DNA of 64,000 bases, taken from Vreelandella stevensii S18214 (GTDB lineage: Bacteria > Pseudomonadota > Gammaproteobacteria > Pseudomonadales > Halomonadaceae). Positions 41,004-51,318 of this stretch are shown one piece after another. The stretch spans positions 186,001-250,000 of the forward strand of contig NZ_AJTS01000049.1 in NCBI RefSeq assembly GCF_000275725.1, given 5' to 3'. The notes beneath the pieces are model-generated. The model ran no database searches. It had not been told where the DNA came from and was given only the letters and a program-made list of their open reading frames with translations. Position 1 is the first letter of the stretch, and every line of letters begins with the position of its first letter. A program made the position numbers and the translations under genes.

Positions 41004-42575
41004 TTACAGGGTGTAGTGAGTCGCGGCGCCCGGTCCTACGGGCAGACCCAGTACGAATACCCAGAGGAAGAACAGAAGGCTCCAGCCGATCAGCATGAAC
41101 AGGGTATAAGGCAGCATGAGCGCTACCAGAGTGCCAATGCCCATATCCTTGCGGTAGCGGGTCGCTACGGCCAGAATCAGCCCGAAATAGCTCATCATCG
41201 GGGTGATCAGGTTGGTGACCGAGTCGCCGATCCGGTAGGCGGCCTGAATCACTTCCGGGGCGTAGCCCATCAGCATCAGCATGGGCACGAAGATGGGTGC
41301 CGTCACGGCCCACTGCGCCGATGCGCTGCCCAGCGACAGGTTGATGAAGGCGCACATGATGATGAACAGCGCAAATAGTCCAGGCCCGCGCAGCCCCAGG
41401 GACTCCAGCAGGTCGGCTCCGGCAATGGCGGTCACCGTGCCAAAGTTGCTCCAGTTGAACAGCGCCACGAACTGAGCGGCAAAAAAGACCAGCACGATAT
41501 AGAGGCCCAGGCTGCTCATGCTCTTGGCCATGGCGTTCACCACGTCGCGGTCATTGTGCATGGTGCCTGCCAAGCGACCATAGATGAAGCCCAGCACGCT
41601 GAACGAAACGGCCACGATCACCACGATGCCGCGCAGGAAGGGGGAGCCGCTGATCAGCCCGGTCTCGGGGTCGCGCAGAATGCCGCCTTCAGGCACCACC
41701 ATGATGGCCACCAGGGCGATGAGTGCCAGAGTGGCCAGGCCGGTGCCCTTCAGTGCCCGCTTTTCGGTGTCGGACAGGCCCTCCATGCGCTGCTGATCGA
41801 TATCGCTGTCGGCATAGGCCGTGTCGAACTTGCCCAGCTTCGGCTCGACGATGCGTTCCGTGACCAAACCGCCAATCAGGGTGACGAAGAACGTGCTGGC
41901 AAACATGAAGAACCAGTTGGCTTCGGCTCCGACGATATACGCCGGGTCCAGCAGACGAGCGGCTTCCTGAGTGATGCCCGAGAGCAGCGGGTCGACGGTA
42001 CCGATCAAGAGGTTGGCGCTGTAGCCGCCGGAGACGCCACAAAACGCGGCTGCCAGACCGGCCAGCGGATGTCTGCCCAGCGAATGAAAGATCATCGCCG
42101 CCAGCGGAATCAGCACCACATAGCCAAGCTCGGCTGCCATGTTCGACATGATGCCCGCAAATACCACGGCATAGGTGACGATGCGCGGTGAGCGGTTGAG
42201 TACCAGCGCGCGCATGCTGGCCGACAGCAGGCCCGAGTGCTCGGCCACACCCACCCCCAGCATGGCCACCAGCACGGTACCCAAGGGCGCAAAACTGGTG
42301 AAGTTGGTCACCATTTCGGTGACCAGGCGGCGCAGGCCCTCGGCGTTGAGCAATGAATTGACGGCAATCCACTCGCCTTCATTGGCTGGGCGTGGGTCGG
42401 CTACCGATACCCCTAGCGCCCCCGCAATGCCGCTGCCGACCACCACCAGTACACACAGGATGGCGAACAGTGTCACCGGGTGAGGCAGCAGATTGCCCAG
42501 CCATTCGACGCTATCCAGGAAGCGAGTGAACGCCCCGCGTTTTAGCGTATTTTCACGATTGTTTGGTGTATTCAT
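41004..42575 (-). CDS. AbgT-family transporter
   Basis: A 523-residue membrane protein with about 10-12 helices. It has the AbgT-family segments PHPVTLFAILCVLVVVGSG, NMAAELGYVVLIPLAA and SLGSASAQWAVTAPIFVPML. Family members import p-aminobenzoyl-glutamate or export sulfonamides; which applies here is unknown, though no abgA/abgB hydrolase genes are adjacent. The ATG at 42575 gives the family length; there is no clear SD. Confidence 0.88.
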   Translation of the reverse strand: MNTPNNRENTLKRGAFTRFLDSVEWLGNLLPHPVTLFAILCVLVVVGSGIAGALGVSVADPRPANEGEWIAVNSLLNAEGLRRLVTEMVTNFTSFAPLGTVLVAMLGVGVAEHSGLLSASMRALVLNRSPRIVTYAVVFAGIMSNMAAELGYVVLIPLAAMIFHSLGRHPLAGLAAAFCGVSGGYSANLLIGTVDPLLSGITQEAARLLDPAYIVGAEANWFFMFASTFFVTLIGGLVTERIVEPKLGKFDTAYADSDIDQQRMEGLSDTEKRALKGTGLATLALIALVAIMVVPEGGILRDPETGLISGSPFLRGIVVIVAVSFSVLGFIYGRLAGTMHNDRDVVNAMAKSMSSLGLYIVLVFFAAQFVALFNWSNFGTVTAIAGADLLESLGLRGPGLFALFIIMCAFINLSLGSASAQWAVTAPIFVPMLMLMGYAPEVIQAAYRIGDSVTNLITPMMSYFGLILAVATRYRKDMGIGTLVALMLPYTLFMLIGWSLLFFLWVFVLGLPVGPGAATHYTL

Positions 42576-42693
42576 AACGTTTGTGTCGTCAGTTGGTTGT
42601 TTTTTAGCAAAATTGCCCAAAGCGGTGTGGGGGACGACACTACGTGGATGGTCAAGGGGGCGCAAATGGCTTTACGTATAGCGGGATGTAAAA

Positions 42694-42732
42694 AATGAAA
42701 TGCCGTCTCTGGTGGTGCTCCCAAAGACGGCA
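42694..42732 (-). terminator. Intrinsic terminator of the membrane protein gene
   Basis: On the minus strand TGCCGTCT-x-TGG pairs with CCA-x-AGACGGCA around an eight-base loop, followed by a T-rich ATTTCATTTTTT. It is 23 bases past the stop of the unknown membrane protein gene. Confidence 0.7.
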
Positions 42733-42754
42733 AAAAGAACCGATTGGCAGGGTG

Positions 42755-43396
42755 TCAGGCGCTTTTCTGGCGAGCAAGGTGCAGGCGTCGGGCCAGCAGG
42801 AGCAGCTCGATCATGGCAAACAGAATCAGGCTATAGCCCAGCAGCTCGACCACTTCTTCTGCCACATCCTTGAAAACCCGGACGTACTGCTCCTCCAATA
42901 CGGCGCGCCAAAACACTTGCCTGCCATATAGACGTGAAAATACATAAGTAACCAGTACGCCGCCTGCAAACAGCCCAAAGGCAAAGCTATTGCTGAAGTG
43001 GCGAAACTCCTCCAGAAAACGCTGGCGCTGGTACACGACCCAGGCCAGTGAGGGGAGGATGATCATGGCGACCAGGATTTTCCAGGTATGCCGTGCGATG
43101 TACTCATCGAGAAAGTAGTCCTGCTCACGTACCAGCGAGGCAGCGAGGAAGGCCAGCAGCAGCAGGGTCACCGTGGGCCATACTTTCAGCACATGGCGTA
43201 CGTAGAGGAGCAGGGTACAGCAACTGATCAGAATGAAAGTCTGGGTCAGCTCGGTGAACCCCAGCTCGGTATAGCGCACGCTAGGCAGATACAACGCTTC
43301 CAGATACGCGCCCTGGGCGATGCCTCCGATGAAGAGTATATAGAGTGTCGCGCGCAGCAGCGCAGTGCGAAAATCAATAGGCCAGGAGGGTGGCAT
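42755..43396 (-). CDS. Unrecognised integral membrane protein
   Basis: A 213-residue protein with about five or six hydrophobic segments (near residues 12-30, 47-65, 75-88, 110-125, 140-155 and 185-200). I do not recognise a domain. Between helices are charged stretches such as VREQDYFLDEYIARHTW, which may be conserved in homologues. AGAGGA six bases before the ATG at 43396 supports this start over the GTG one codon earlier. It is divergent from sdaA and has its own terminator, so it is probably a single-gene unit. Confidence 0.75.
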   Translation of the reverse strand: MPPSWPIDFRTALLRATLYILFIGGIAQGAYLEALYLPSVRYTELGFTELTQTFILISCCTLLLYVRHVLKVWPTVTLLLLAFLAASLVREQDYFLDEYIARHTWKILVAMIILPSLAWVVYQRQRFLEEFRHFSNSFAFGLFAGGVLVTYVFSRLYGRQVFWRAVLEEQYVRVFKDVAEEVVELLGYSLILFAMIELLLLARRLHLARQKSA

Positions 43397-43579
43397 CACG
43401 GTTCCTCTACGTCAGGCGAAATCAGTCAAACAACAAACATACATGAATGCATGTCCATTATATCGTCACTTTTCTGTGCTGACACGTCGAACGTGCCAGG
43501 AATGTCTCGACGAATGGCGAGCAACACTGCAAAGTAACGACATGAAAGCAATAACGACCGTTGAGGGGCGGATGTCACC

Positions 43580-44947
43580 ATGGCCATTAGCGTCTTTGAT
43601 CTGTTTCGGATAGGCATTGGCCCGTCCAGCTCGCATACCGTGGGGCCCATGCGCGCGGCGCGGGATTTCGTGATGGCGTTGCCGGAAGCGCCCGTGTCAC
43701 GGCTGGTGGTGCGGCTGCACGGGTCGTTGGCCGCGACTGGGGTAGGCCACGGCACCGACAATGCGGTGGTGATGGGCCTGATGGGTGAAATGCCCGAGTC
43801 CATCGAGCCCGACAGCATTGCCGGACGCCTGGCGGCGCTGGACGACGGGACGCCACTGACGCTGCCCAATGGGCATTCGCTGCCCTTCGACCGTGCGCGA
43901 GACATCGAGTGGGACGAGACCTGTCTGGCCTTTCATCCCAATGCCATGGTGATCACGGCCTACCAGCAAGAGCGGGTCATCGCGACCAACACTTACTACT
44001 CGCTGGGCGGCGGCTTCTATGTCGACCAGGCCTGTGCCGATCAGGGCGGGCTGGATGAGGACAAGACGGCGCTGCCTTATCCGTTCGAATCGGGTAACGA
44101 GCTATTGGCACTGTGCCAGGCGAATGATTTGCGTATCAGCCAGCTGATCCTGGCAAACGAGAAAGCCTGGCGCAGCGAAGACACCATCCGTACCGAACTG
44201 CTGAAGATCTGGCACGCCATGCGTGACAGTATCGAGAACGGGTTGAAAGCCACCGGGCGGTTACCCGGCGGGCTGAATGTGCGCCGTCGCGCCAACGCCC
44301 TGCATCAGCAACTGCTTTCGCCGCCCGCCCAGCAGCGTCTGATCGTCAGCAGTTTCAGCGTGATGGATTGGGTCAACCTGTTTGCGCTGGCCGTCAATGA
44401 AGAGAACGCGGCCGGCAAGCGCATGGTCACGGCGCCCACCAATGGGGCTGCCGGTATCGTTCCGGCGGTGTTGGCCTATTACCTGAAGTTCGAACCCGAC
44501 GCCTGCGATGCCGACGTGGTCGATTTTCTGTTGGCGGCGGGCGCCATGGGCATACTGTGCAAGAAAAACGCCTCGATCTCCGGGGCGGAGGTGGGCTGCC
44601 AAGGGGAAGTCGGCTCGGCGTGCGCCATGGCGGCGGCCGGATTGGCCGAAGTGCTGGGCGGTACGCCGCGGCAGGTAGAAAACGCTGCGGAAATTGGCCT
44701 GGAGCATAACCTGGGGCTGACCTGTGACCCGGTGGCGGGGCTGGTGCAGGTCCCCTGTATCGAGCGCAATGCCATTGCGTCGGTCAAGGCCATCAATGCC
44801 GCCCGCATGGCGCTGCATGGTGATGGCGACCACTTCGTCTCGCTGGATAAAGTGATCAAGACCATGCGCGATACCGGACGCGACATGCAGGACAAATACA
44901 AGGAGACCTCCAAGGGAGGGCTCGCGGTCAACGCCATCGAGTGTTAA
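43580..44947 (+). CDS. sdaA: L-serine ammonia-lyase, iron-sulfur type
   Basis: A 455-residue single-chain enzyme that deaminates serine to pyruvate. The N-terminal regulatory domain begins [20 protein letters not shown]; the catalytic domain has the cluster cysteines in [19 protein letters not shown] and [18 protein letters not shown]. The upstream gap to the divergent membrane gene holds a small ACATG-AATG-CATGT inverted repeat (43441-43454) that may be a regulatory site. Confidence 0.95.
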   Translation: MAISVFDLFRIGIGPSSSHTVGPMRAARDFVMALPEAPVSRLVVRLHGSLAATGVGHGTDNAVVMGLMGEMPESIEPDSIAGRLAALDDGTPLTLPNGHSLPFDRARDIEWDETCLAFHPNAMVITAYQQERVIATNTYYSLGGGFYVDQACADQGGLDEDKTALPYPFESGNELLALCQANDLRISQLILANEKAWRSEDTIRTELLKIWHAMRDSIENGLKATGRLPGGLNVRRRANALHQQLLSPPAQQRLIVSSFSVMDWVNLFALAVNEENAAGKRMVTAPTNGAAGIVPAVLAYYLKFEPDACDADVVDFLLAAGAMGILCKKNASISGAEVGCQGEVGSACAMAAAGLAEVLGGTPRQVENAAEIGLEHNLGLTCDPVAGLVQVPCIERNAIASVKAINAARMALHGDGDHFVSLDKVIKTMRDTGRDMQDKYKETSKGGLAVNAIEC

Positions 44948-44961
44948 TCCGGCAGCGCGTG

Positions 44962-45849
44962 TCAGGCCTGGGGCAGGGTGCGGCCGATATTGGCCACCAG
45001 ATAGTCCACCAGTTGACGAATCTTGGGTGACAAGTGGCGGTGGCGCGGGTAGACCGCCCACACCGCCGTATCGTGGTGCTGGAAGGGTTCCAGCACCGAG
45101 ATCAGTTCACCATTGGCCAGATGCGGAGCGACGTAGTAATCCGGCAACTGAGCCAGGCCCAGCCCTTTCAGGGCCGCATCCAGCAGGGCTGGCCCCGAGT
45201 TGCCGCTCCAGCATCCCTCCACCTTGACCTCTCGCCGCTGGCCGTTCACTTCGAACAGCCAGTTGGGGCGCGACCCCAGCAGGCAGCGGTGTTGGCTCAG
45301 CTCGCCCAGCGTGTGGGGGCGGGGCGCCTGACGAAAATAGGCCTGTGAGCCCACCACGTATTCGCGGCGTTCGCACAGCCGCCGAGCAATCAGGCTGGAG
45401 TCTTTCAGCACCCCCATGCGAATGGCGATGTCGAAACCCTCTTCGATCAACTCCACCGGGCGATTGGTGAAGTGCATGTGTACTTCGAGCTGAGGGTGCA
45501 GGCGCTGGAAATCATTGACCAGCGGGGCAACGTAGCGCTCGCCGAAGGTCGTTGCCGAGGTCAGTTTCAGTAGCCCATGGGGTTTGGCCTGCAGCTCGCT
45601 GATTGCCTGCTCGGCATCACGCAGCCCATCGAACAAATGGCGGCAGTGCTCCACGTACAAGGCCCCGGCATCGGTCAGCCGAATCTGCCGTGTGGTGCGA
45701 TACAGCAGCTGAACGCCCAGCTGATTCTCCAACTGGCTGACCAGCCGACTGATATGCGAGGTGGACACCTTCAAGTGGCGAGCCGCGGCCGAAAAGGTGC
45801 CGAGCCGTACGACTTCCACGAACGCTTCGATACGATCCCAGCGCTGCAT
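44962..45849 (-). CDS. LysR-family regulator, divergent from adhC
   Basis: A 295-residue regulator with an N-terminal winged helix (about 5-65, FVEVVRLGTFSAAARHLKVS) and a substrate-binding domain (about 90-290). GAGGAG just before the ATG at 45849 fixes the start; the frame extends 78 codons upstream across the promoter region and this part is not real. Divergence from the glutathione-dependent formaldehyde dehydrogenase suggests that it controls adhC-fghA, which is a common arrangement. Confidence 0.9.
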   Translation of the reverse strand: MQRWDRIEAFVEVVRLGTFSAAARHLKVSTSHISRLVSQLENQLGVQLLYRTTRQIRLTDAGALYVEHCRHLFDGLRDAEQAISELQAKPHGLLKLTSATTFGERYVAPLVNDFQRLHPQLEVHMHFTNRPVELIEEGFDIAIRMGVLKDSSLIARRLCERREYVVGSQAYFRQAPRPHTLGELSQHRCLLGSRPNWLFEVNGQRREVKVEGCWSGNSGPALLDAALKGLGLAQLPDYYVAPHLANGELISVLEPFQHHDTAVWAVYPRHRHLSPKIRQLVDYLVANIGRTLPQA

Positions 45850-45902
45850 GGCGCTCCTCATGTCCATCTGGCGGTGAAGGGTGGCAGCGAATGAGCAACG
45901 CG

Positions 45903-47168
<1,266 letters not shown>

Positions 47169-47191
47169 GTATGATGAAAGCAGCCTGAAAG

Positions 47192-47218
47192 AACGCGGCC
47201 GGGGCGACCCGCCGCGTT
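47192..47218 (+). terminator. Weak stem-loop between frmA and fghA
   Basis: AACGCGGC and GCCGCGTT pair around an 11-base loop in the 72-base gap. With only TTT after it, it is more likely an attenuating or processing structure than a full terminator. Confidence 0.35.
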
Positions 47219-47240
47219 TCACTGTTTAAGGAGCCTGCCT

Positions 47241-48095
47241 ATGAGCATGAGTGAAACGTTGGAGCTGGTGTCGGCAAACCGCAGTTTTGGCGGTTGGCAC
47301 AAGCGCTACCGCCACTACTCCCGAGCCCTGGACTGCGACATGGTCTTTGCGGTGTACCTGCCGCCACAAGCCGAAAACGAGCGGGTGCCCCTGCTGTGGT
47401 GGCTGTCGGGGTTGACCTGCAATGACGAAAACTTCATGCAGAAAGCCGGCGCGCATCGCATTGCGGCAGAGCTGGGCGTGGCGATCGTATGCCCGGATAC
47501 CAGCCCGCGCGGCACGGAGTTGCCCGGCGAGCATGAAAGCTACGATCTGGGGTCCGGCGCAGGTTTCTACGTGAACGCCACCCAGGCGCCCTGGAAGCCT
47601 CACTACCGCATGTACGATTACGTGGTCGAAGAGCTGCCGTCCGTGGTGCGTCAGCATTTTCCGGTCAATGGCCGCGAGTCGATCAGCGGGCACTCCATGG
47701 GAGGGCACGGTGCATTGATTCTGGCGCTGCGTCATCCGGGGCGCTTCCGTTCGGTATCGGCCTTTGCGCCGATCGTGAACCCGATGAACTGCCCTTGGGG
47801 GCAAAAAGCCTTCACCAGCTACCTTGGGGAAGATCAGACCCGCTGGCGCCAGTACGATGCCTGCGAGCTGGTGGCCAATGGCGCTTCCCGGCAACGGTTG
47901 TTCATCGATCAAGGGGAAGCCGATCAGTTCCTGGAAGAGCAGCTGATGCCCGAGCGTCTGGAAGCGGTATGCGCCGAGCATGATCACCCGCTAACGCTGC
48001 GCCGTCAGCCAGGCTACGATCATAGTTACTTCTTCATCGCCTCGTTCATCGAGGACCATTTGCGCTATCATGCGGAGCACCTCATGAAACGTTAA
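47241..48095 (+). CDS. fghA: S-formylglutathione hydrolase
   Basis: A 284-residue esterase-fold enzyme that hydrolyses S-formylglutathione to formate and glutathione. The nucleophile elbow is SGHSMGGHGAL, and LLWWLSGLTCNDENFMQKAG is a family mark. AAGGAG precedes the first of two ATG codons (47241; the other is 47247). It completes the pathway begun by FrmA. Confidence 0.95.
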   Translation: MSMSETLELVSANRSFGGWHKRYRHYSRALDCDMVFAVYLPPQAENERVPLLWWLSGLTCNDENFMQKAGAHRIAAELGVAIVCPDTSPRGTELPGEHESYDLGSGAGFYVNATQAPWKPHYRMYDYVVEELPSVVRQHFPVNGRESISGHSMGGHGALILALRHPGRFRSVSAFAPIVNPMNCPWGQKAFTSYLGEDQTRWRQYDACELVANGASRQRLFIDQGEADQFLEEQLMPERLEAVCAEHDHPLTLRRQPGYDHSYFFIASFIEDHLRYHAEHLMKR

Positions 48096-48107
48096 GGGTA
48101 CCGAGAC

Positions 48108-48824
48108 ATGGTCAATCGCGCGCTGCGCCGAGTTCTTCGTCTGCTTTGGCGTCTTGTTTGGCGTGGCGCGCTGGCCTTTGTGCTGCTCTCGGTGGCGCTG
48201 GTGTGGCTGTTTCGCTTCGTGCCGCCGCCGGGTTCCATGGTGATGGTGGAACGCAAGGTACAAAGCTGGGTCCATCGCGAACCCATCACCATCCAGCACC
48301 AGTGGCGTAGTTGGGACAATCTCTCGAATAACGCCAAGCTGGCGGTGATTGCCGCCGAGGACCAACGCTTCCCGATTCATCGTGGTTTCGATGTGGTGGA
48401 GCTGCGTCGTGCCTGGGAGGCCAGCCGCGATGGCTCGAGGCTGCGGGGAGCCAGTACGCTCAGCCAGCAAACGGCCAAGAACGTTTTCCTATGGAGTGGG
48501 CGCAGCTGGCTGCGCAAAGGGCTGGAAGCGTGGTTCACCCTGCTGATCGAAACCTTCTGGAGCAAGCAGCGGATTCTGGAGGTGTACCTGAACGTGGCCG
48601 AGTGGGATACCGGGGTGTTTGGGCTGGAAGCTGCCGCCGACCACTACTTTGGTGCTTCCGGAAGTGCCTTGACCGAGCGCCAGGCCAGCCTGCTGGCGGC
48701 CATCCTGCCTAGCCCGCGCACTCGCAGCGCATCGCGACCCGACGCCCAGGTCGAGCGCCGCGGCCAGTGGATCCGCCAACAGATGCGTAATCTGGGTGGC
48801 ACGGCTTACCTCGAACGGCTTTGA
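48108..48824 (+). CDS. mtgA: Monofunctional peptidoglycan transglycosylase
   Basis: A 238-residue GT51 enzyme with one N-terminal membrane helix (about 18-36). The catalytic glutamate is in AAEDQRFPIHRGFD and further GT51 motifs are RGASTLSQQTAKNVFLW and LEVYLNVAEWDTGVFG. It polymerises lipid II without a transpeptidase domain. It begins 12 bases after fghA and may be read from the same transcript. Confidence 0.95.
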   Translation: MVNRALRRVLRLLWRLVWRGALAFVLLSVALVWLFRFVPPPGSMVMVERKVQSWVHREPITIQHQWRSWDNLSNNAKLAVIAAEDQRFPIHRGFDVVELRRAWEASRDGSRLRGASTLSQQTAKNVFLWSGRSWLRKGLEAWFTLLIETFWSKQRILEVYLNVAEWDTGVFGLEAAADHYFGASGSALTERQASLLAAILPSPRTRSASRPDAQVERRGQWIRQQMRNLGGTAYLERL

Positions 48825-48831
48825 ACCTTCT

Positions 48832-49599
48832 TCAATCGTATTGCTCGTCAGCCACGCTGGCCAGCACACCTACCTGTGGCCTGGCGAAATAGTACCCCTG
48901 CTGTACCGAAATGCCCAAGGCCAGCAGGCAGCGTGACTCTGCCCGTGTCTCGACCCCTTCGGCCACCAGTTGGGTGCCCAGCGTGCGCGCCAGGGCGACC
49001 AGGCTTTTGAGAATGGCCTGCCGCCGTGGATTGCCGTCGCAGCCCATGACCAGCTCTCGGTCTACCTTCAGCGTATCCGGTCGCAAATCGGTCAACAGGT
49101 TCAGGTTGGCATAGCCGTTGCCAAAATCATCCAACGACGTGGTGAACCCCATGCGGCGATAGCTATCGATGATGTCGCGCAGGTGTGTTCGGTCGACCAC
49201 CCGTTCGGTTTCGGTGATTTCGAAGTTCAGCCGCTCGGTGGGCCAGCCCACCCGGCGTGATGTCTCCAGGGTGGATTGAATACAGGCTTCGGGTTCGTAA
49301 ACGGCATTGGGTAGAAAGTTGATCGAGAGGCGCGCTTCCATCCCCAGCGCACTGGCCAATTCGATGGCTTTGACCCGACACGCCTGGTCAAAGCGATACA
49401 GCAGGTCGTCGGTCACCTGCTCAAGAATGGAAAAAGCGGACTCACCGTTGACGCCTCGTACCAACGCCTCGTAATAGATCACTTCACGACGTGCTACGTC
49501 CACGATGGGCTGAAAGGCCATGGTAAACGCGAACGGTACCGGTGTGTCGCAGCGGTTGCAGACGCCGTTTACCCTGGCGCAATGAGGTTGTGCTGTCAT
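48832..49599 (-). CDS. Stand-alone EAL-domain c-di-GMP phosphodiesterase
   Basis: A 255-residue protein that is almost entirely an EAL domain. The catalytic set is mostly visible: YEALVRG (EAL), INFLPNA, EITET, SLDDFGNGYANL, LKVDREL and AEGVET. It is therefore probably active. The first 20 residues hold three cysteines (C7, C14, C17), a feature of several short EAL proteins that might bind metal or sense redox. GGAAG lies six bases before the ATG. It converges on mtgA with a seven-base gap. Confidence 0.88.
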   Translation of the reverse strand: MTAQPHCARVNGVCNRCDTPVPFAFTMAFQPIVDVARREVIYYEALVRGVNGESAFSILEQVTDDLLYRFDQACRVKAIELASALGMEARLSINFLPNAVYEPEACIQSTLETSRRVGWPTERLNFEITETERVVDRTHLRDIIDSYRRMGFTTSLDDFGNGYANLNLLTDLRPDTLKVDRELVMGCDGNPRRQAILKSLVALARTLGTQLVAEGVETRAESRCLLALGISVQQGYYFARPQVGVLASVADEQYD

Positions 49600-49635
49600 G
49601 TTCTTCCAAGCCCTGGAACGATCAAAATTATTAGG

Positions 49636-50559
49636 TTATTTGCTGGCGGATTTGACGACCATCACCACCCCGGCGATGGCAATGAGCATGCCGATGAGCC
49701 CCATCAGCGGCAGCCGCTCATCAAATAGCCACCACGCCTGTAGCGCGGTCACGGGAGGCACCAGATAAAAGAGGCTTGCCACGCGAGAAGCCTCCCCCTT
49801 CTTTATCAAGGCCATCAGTAACAGGATAGCGGCAATTGACAGAATCAGCACGAGCCAGCCCAGGGTCAGCAGGAAGGTTGTGCTCCACATTATGGAGCGG
49901 GTCTCGAACAACAGCGCCCCCAGGCCCAGCAGGGTGCCTGCTGCCAGGTACTGAATCACTGCACCCGACAGCAGCGGCATGCTGGTGCAGTAGCGTTTCT
50001 GGTACAGCGTGCCCAATGAAATACCCAGCAATGCGGCCAGTACACTGACCAGTGCCCCCATGCCAAAGCCGCTGAACAGCGAACTGCCAAACTCCAGTTT
50101 GCTACCCAGTACCAGGCAGATGCCCACCAGCCCCAGCGCCAGGCCTAGCCACTGCCGCGCGCCCAGGCGTTCGCCCAGCAGTGGGCCTGCACAGGCGGCG
50201 GTCAACAGCGGCTGCAAGCCCACCAGCAAGGCCGTCAAGCCTGCTGGCATTCCCAGGTAAATGCCATAGAATACGCCGCCAAGATAGGTGGCATGCACGA
50301 GCAGGCCCGAGACCCCGATATGCATCCATAGCCTTGGTGAACTCGGCCATGGAATGCGCATCAGCAAGGTCAGCGGTACGAGCAGCAGCAGCGTCAACAC
50401 GAAGCGGATAAACAAAAACGTGAAGGGTTCGGCGTAGGGCAGGCCAAACTTGGCACCAATGAACCCCGTGCTCCATAACAGCACGAAGAGCCCAGGCATG
50501 GCAGCCAGCGCGAGCGAATGGCTGTGCATGTTTTGCAAGGCCTTGAAGTGGCTAGACAT
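49636..50559 (-). CDS. EamA/DMT-superfamily transporter
   Basis: A 307-residue membrane protein with ten predicted helices in two EamA repeats (about 15-145 and 165-300). LLWSTGFIGAKFGLPYAEPF near the N terminus and LFYLVPPVTALQAWWLFDER in the second repeat are typical. Such proteins usually export amino acids or metabolites; the substrate is unknown. TAGGAG five bases before the ATG at 50559 supports the start. Confidence 0.85.
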   Translation of the reverse strand: MSSHFKALQNMHSHSLALAAMPGLFVLLWSTGFIGAKFGLPYAEPFTFLFIRFVLTLLLLVPLTLLMRIPWPSSPRLWMHIGVSGLLVHATYLGGVFYGIYLGMPAGLTALLVGLQPLLTAACAGPLLGERLGARQWLGLALGLVGICLVLGSKLEFGSSLFSGFGMGALVSVLAALLGISLGTLYQKRYCTSMPLLSGAVIQYLAAGTLLGLGALLFETRSIMWSTTFLLTLGWLVLILSIAAILLLMALIKKGEASRVASLFYLVPPVTALQAWWLFDERLPLMGLIGMLIAIAGVVMVVKSASK

Positions 50560-50702
50560 AAAGCTCCTATTGCCAGCGTGTTGTTTATCTGTTGTTGCGT
50601 TCTGTTCTTCTTGTAACGTGTTTTTACATAAAAGATTGAACCTGTGCCTGAACCACGCGTCCCACTGTGCACATTCATAACGCGCCAATGAGGTTTCTTA
50701 CC

Positions 50703-51092
50703 ATGCAACGTATGACTGCTTTGTTCTCTGCTGCTCTCCTTGCCACTGGCCTGATGGCGGGCACTGCCCACGCCCAGCAAGCCCAGGACCCGACACAAGA
50801 TCCGATGGCGACCCAGCAGGCGCCTGCACAGGATTTTTCTGATCAGCAGCTACAGCAGTTCGCCGATGCTTCTCAAGAAATCGCCGTGATCTCTCAGGAG
50901 TACACACAGCGTCTGCAGGAAGCAGAAGACGAAGCTGCCCAACAGGAAGTTCGCGCTGAAGCCAATGACCGCATGATCGAAGTGGTCGAAGATAGCGGTC
51001 TGGACGTCGATACGTTCAATGCTATCGGACAATCCATCCAGCAGGATCCGGAAATGATGCAGCGTGTACAGGAAATGGCTAGCCAGTCATAA
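50703..51092 (+). CDS. Secreted DUF4168 protein
   Basis: A 129-residue protein with a signal peptide (cleavage after TAHA, about residue 25), a Gln/Pro-rich spacer and a DUF4168 domain beginning FSDQQLQQFADASQEI. The function is unknown; the domain looks helical and periplasmic. The ATG at 50703 gives a compact signal peptide. It is flanked by two hairpins and looks like a single-gene unit. Confidence 0.75.
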   Translation: MQRMTALFSAALLATGLMAGTAHAQQAQDPTQDPMATQQAPAQDFSDQQLQQFADASQEIAVISQEYTQRLQEAEDEAAQQEVRAEANDRMIEVVEDSGLDVDTFNAIGQSIQQDPEMMQRVQEMASQS

Positions 51093-51191
51093 GCCTGTTG
51101 CCACCGCCTCTGGCGGTGGTGAACCATCGAGACAGGCAGGATAGTGCCAGATTTTCCTTAACGTGCGAAGTACCTGCCTGTTCTGTGGTCC

Positions 51192-51223
51192 AAAAGCCCA
51201 GCGCCAACGCGCTGGGCTTTTTT
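51192..51223. terminator. Intrinsic terminator after the DUF4168 gene
   Basis: AAAA, GCCCAGCGC, CAAC loop, GCGCTGGGC and six T residues. A first hairpin without a T tract (CCACCGCC-TCT-GGCGGTGG, 51101-51119) sits between it and the gene. Confidence 0.92.
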
Positions 51224-51318
51224 GCGTGGTTCACCCAGGTTGAAGGTTGTCCTCTACCGACGCACACGCCACACTAAATGGCTGATCATTAACCCTTTGA
51301 GCCTCTGCAGGAGAGCGT

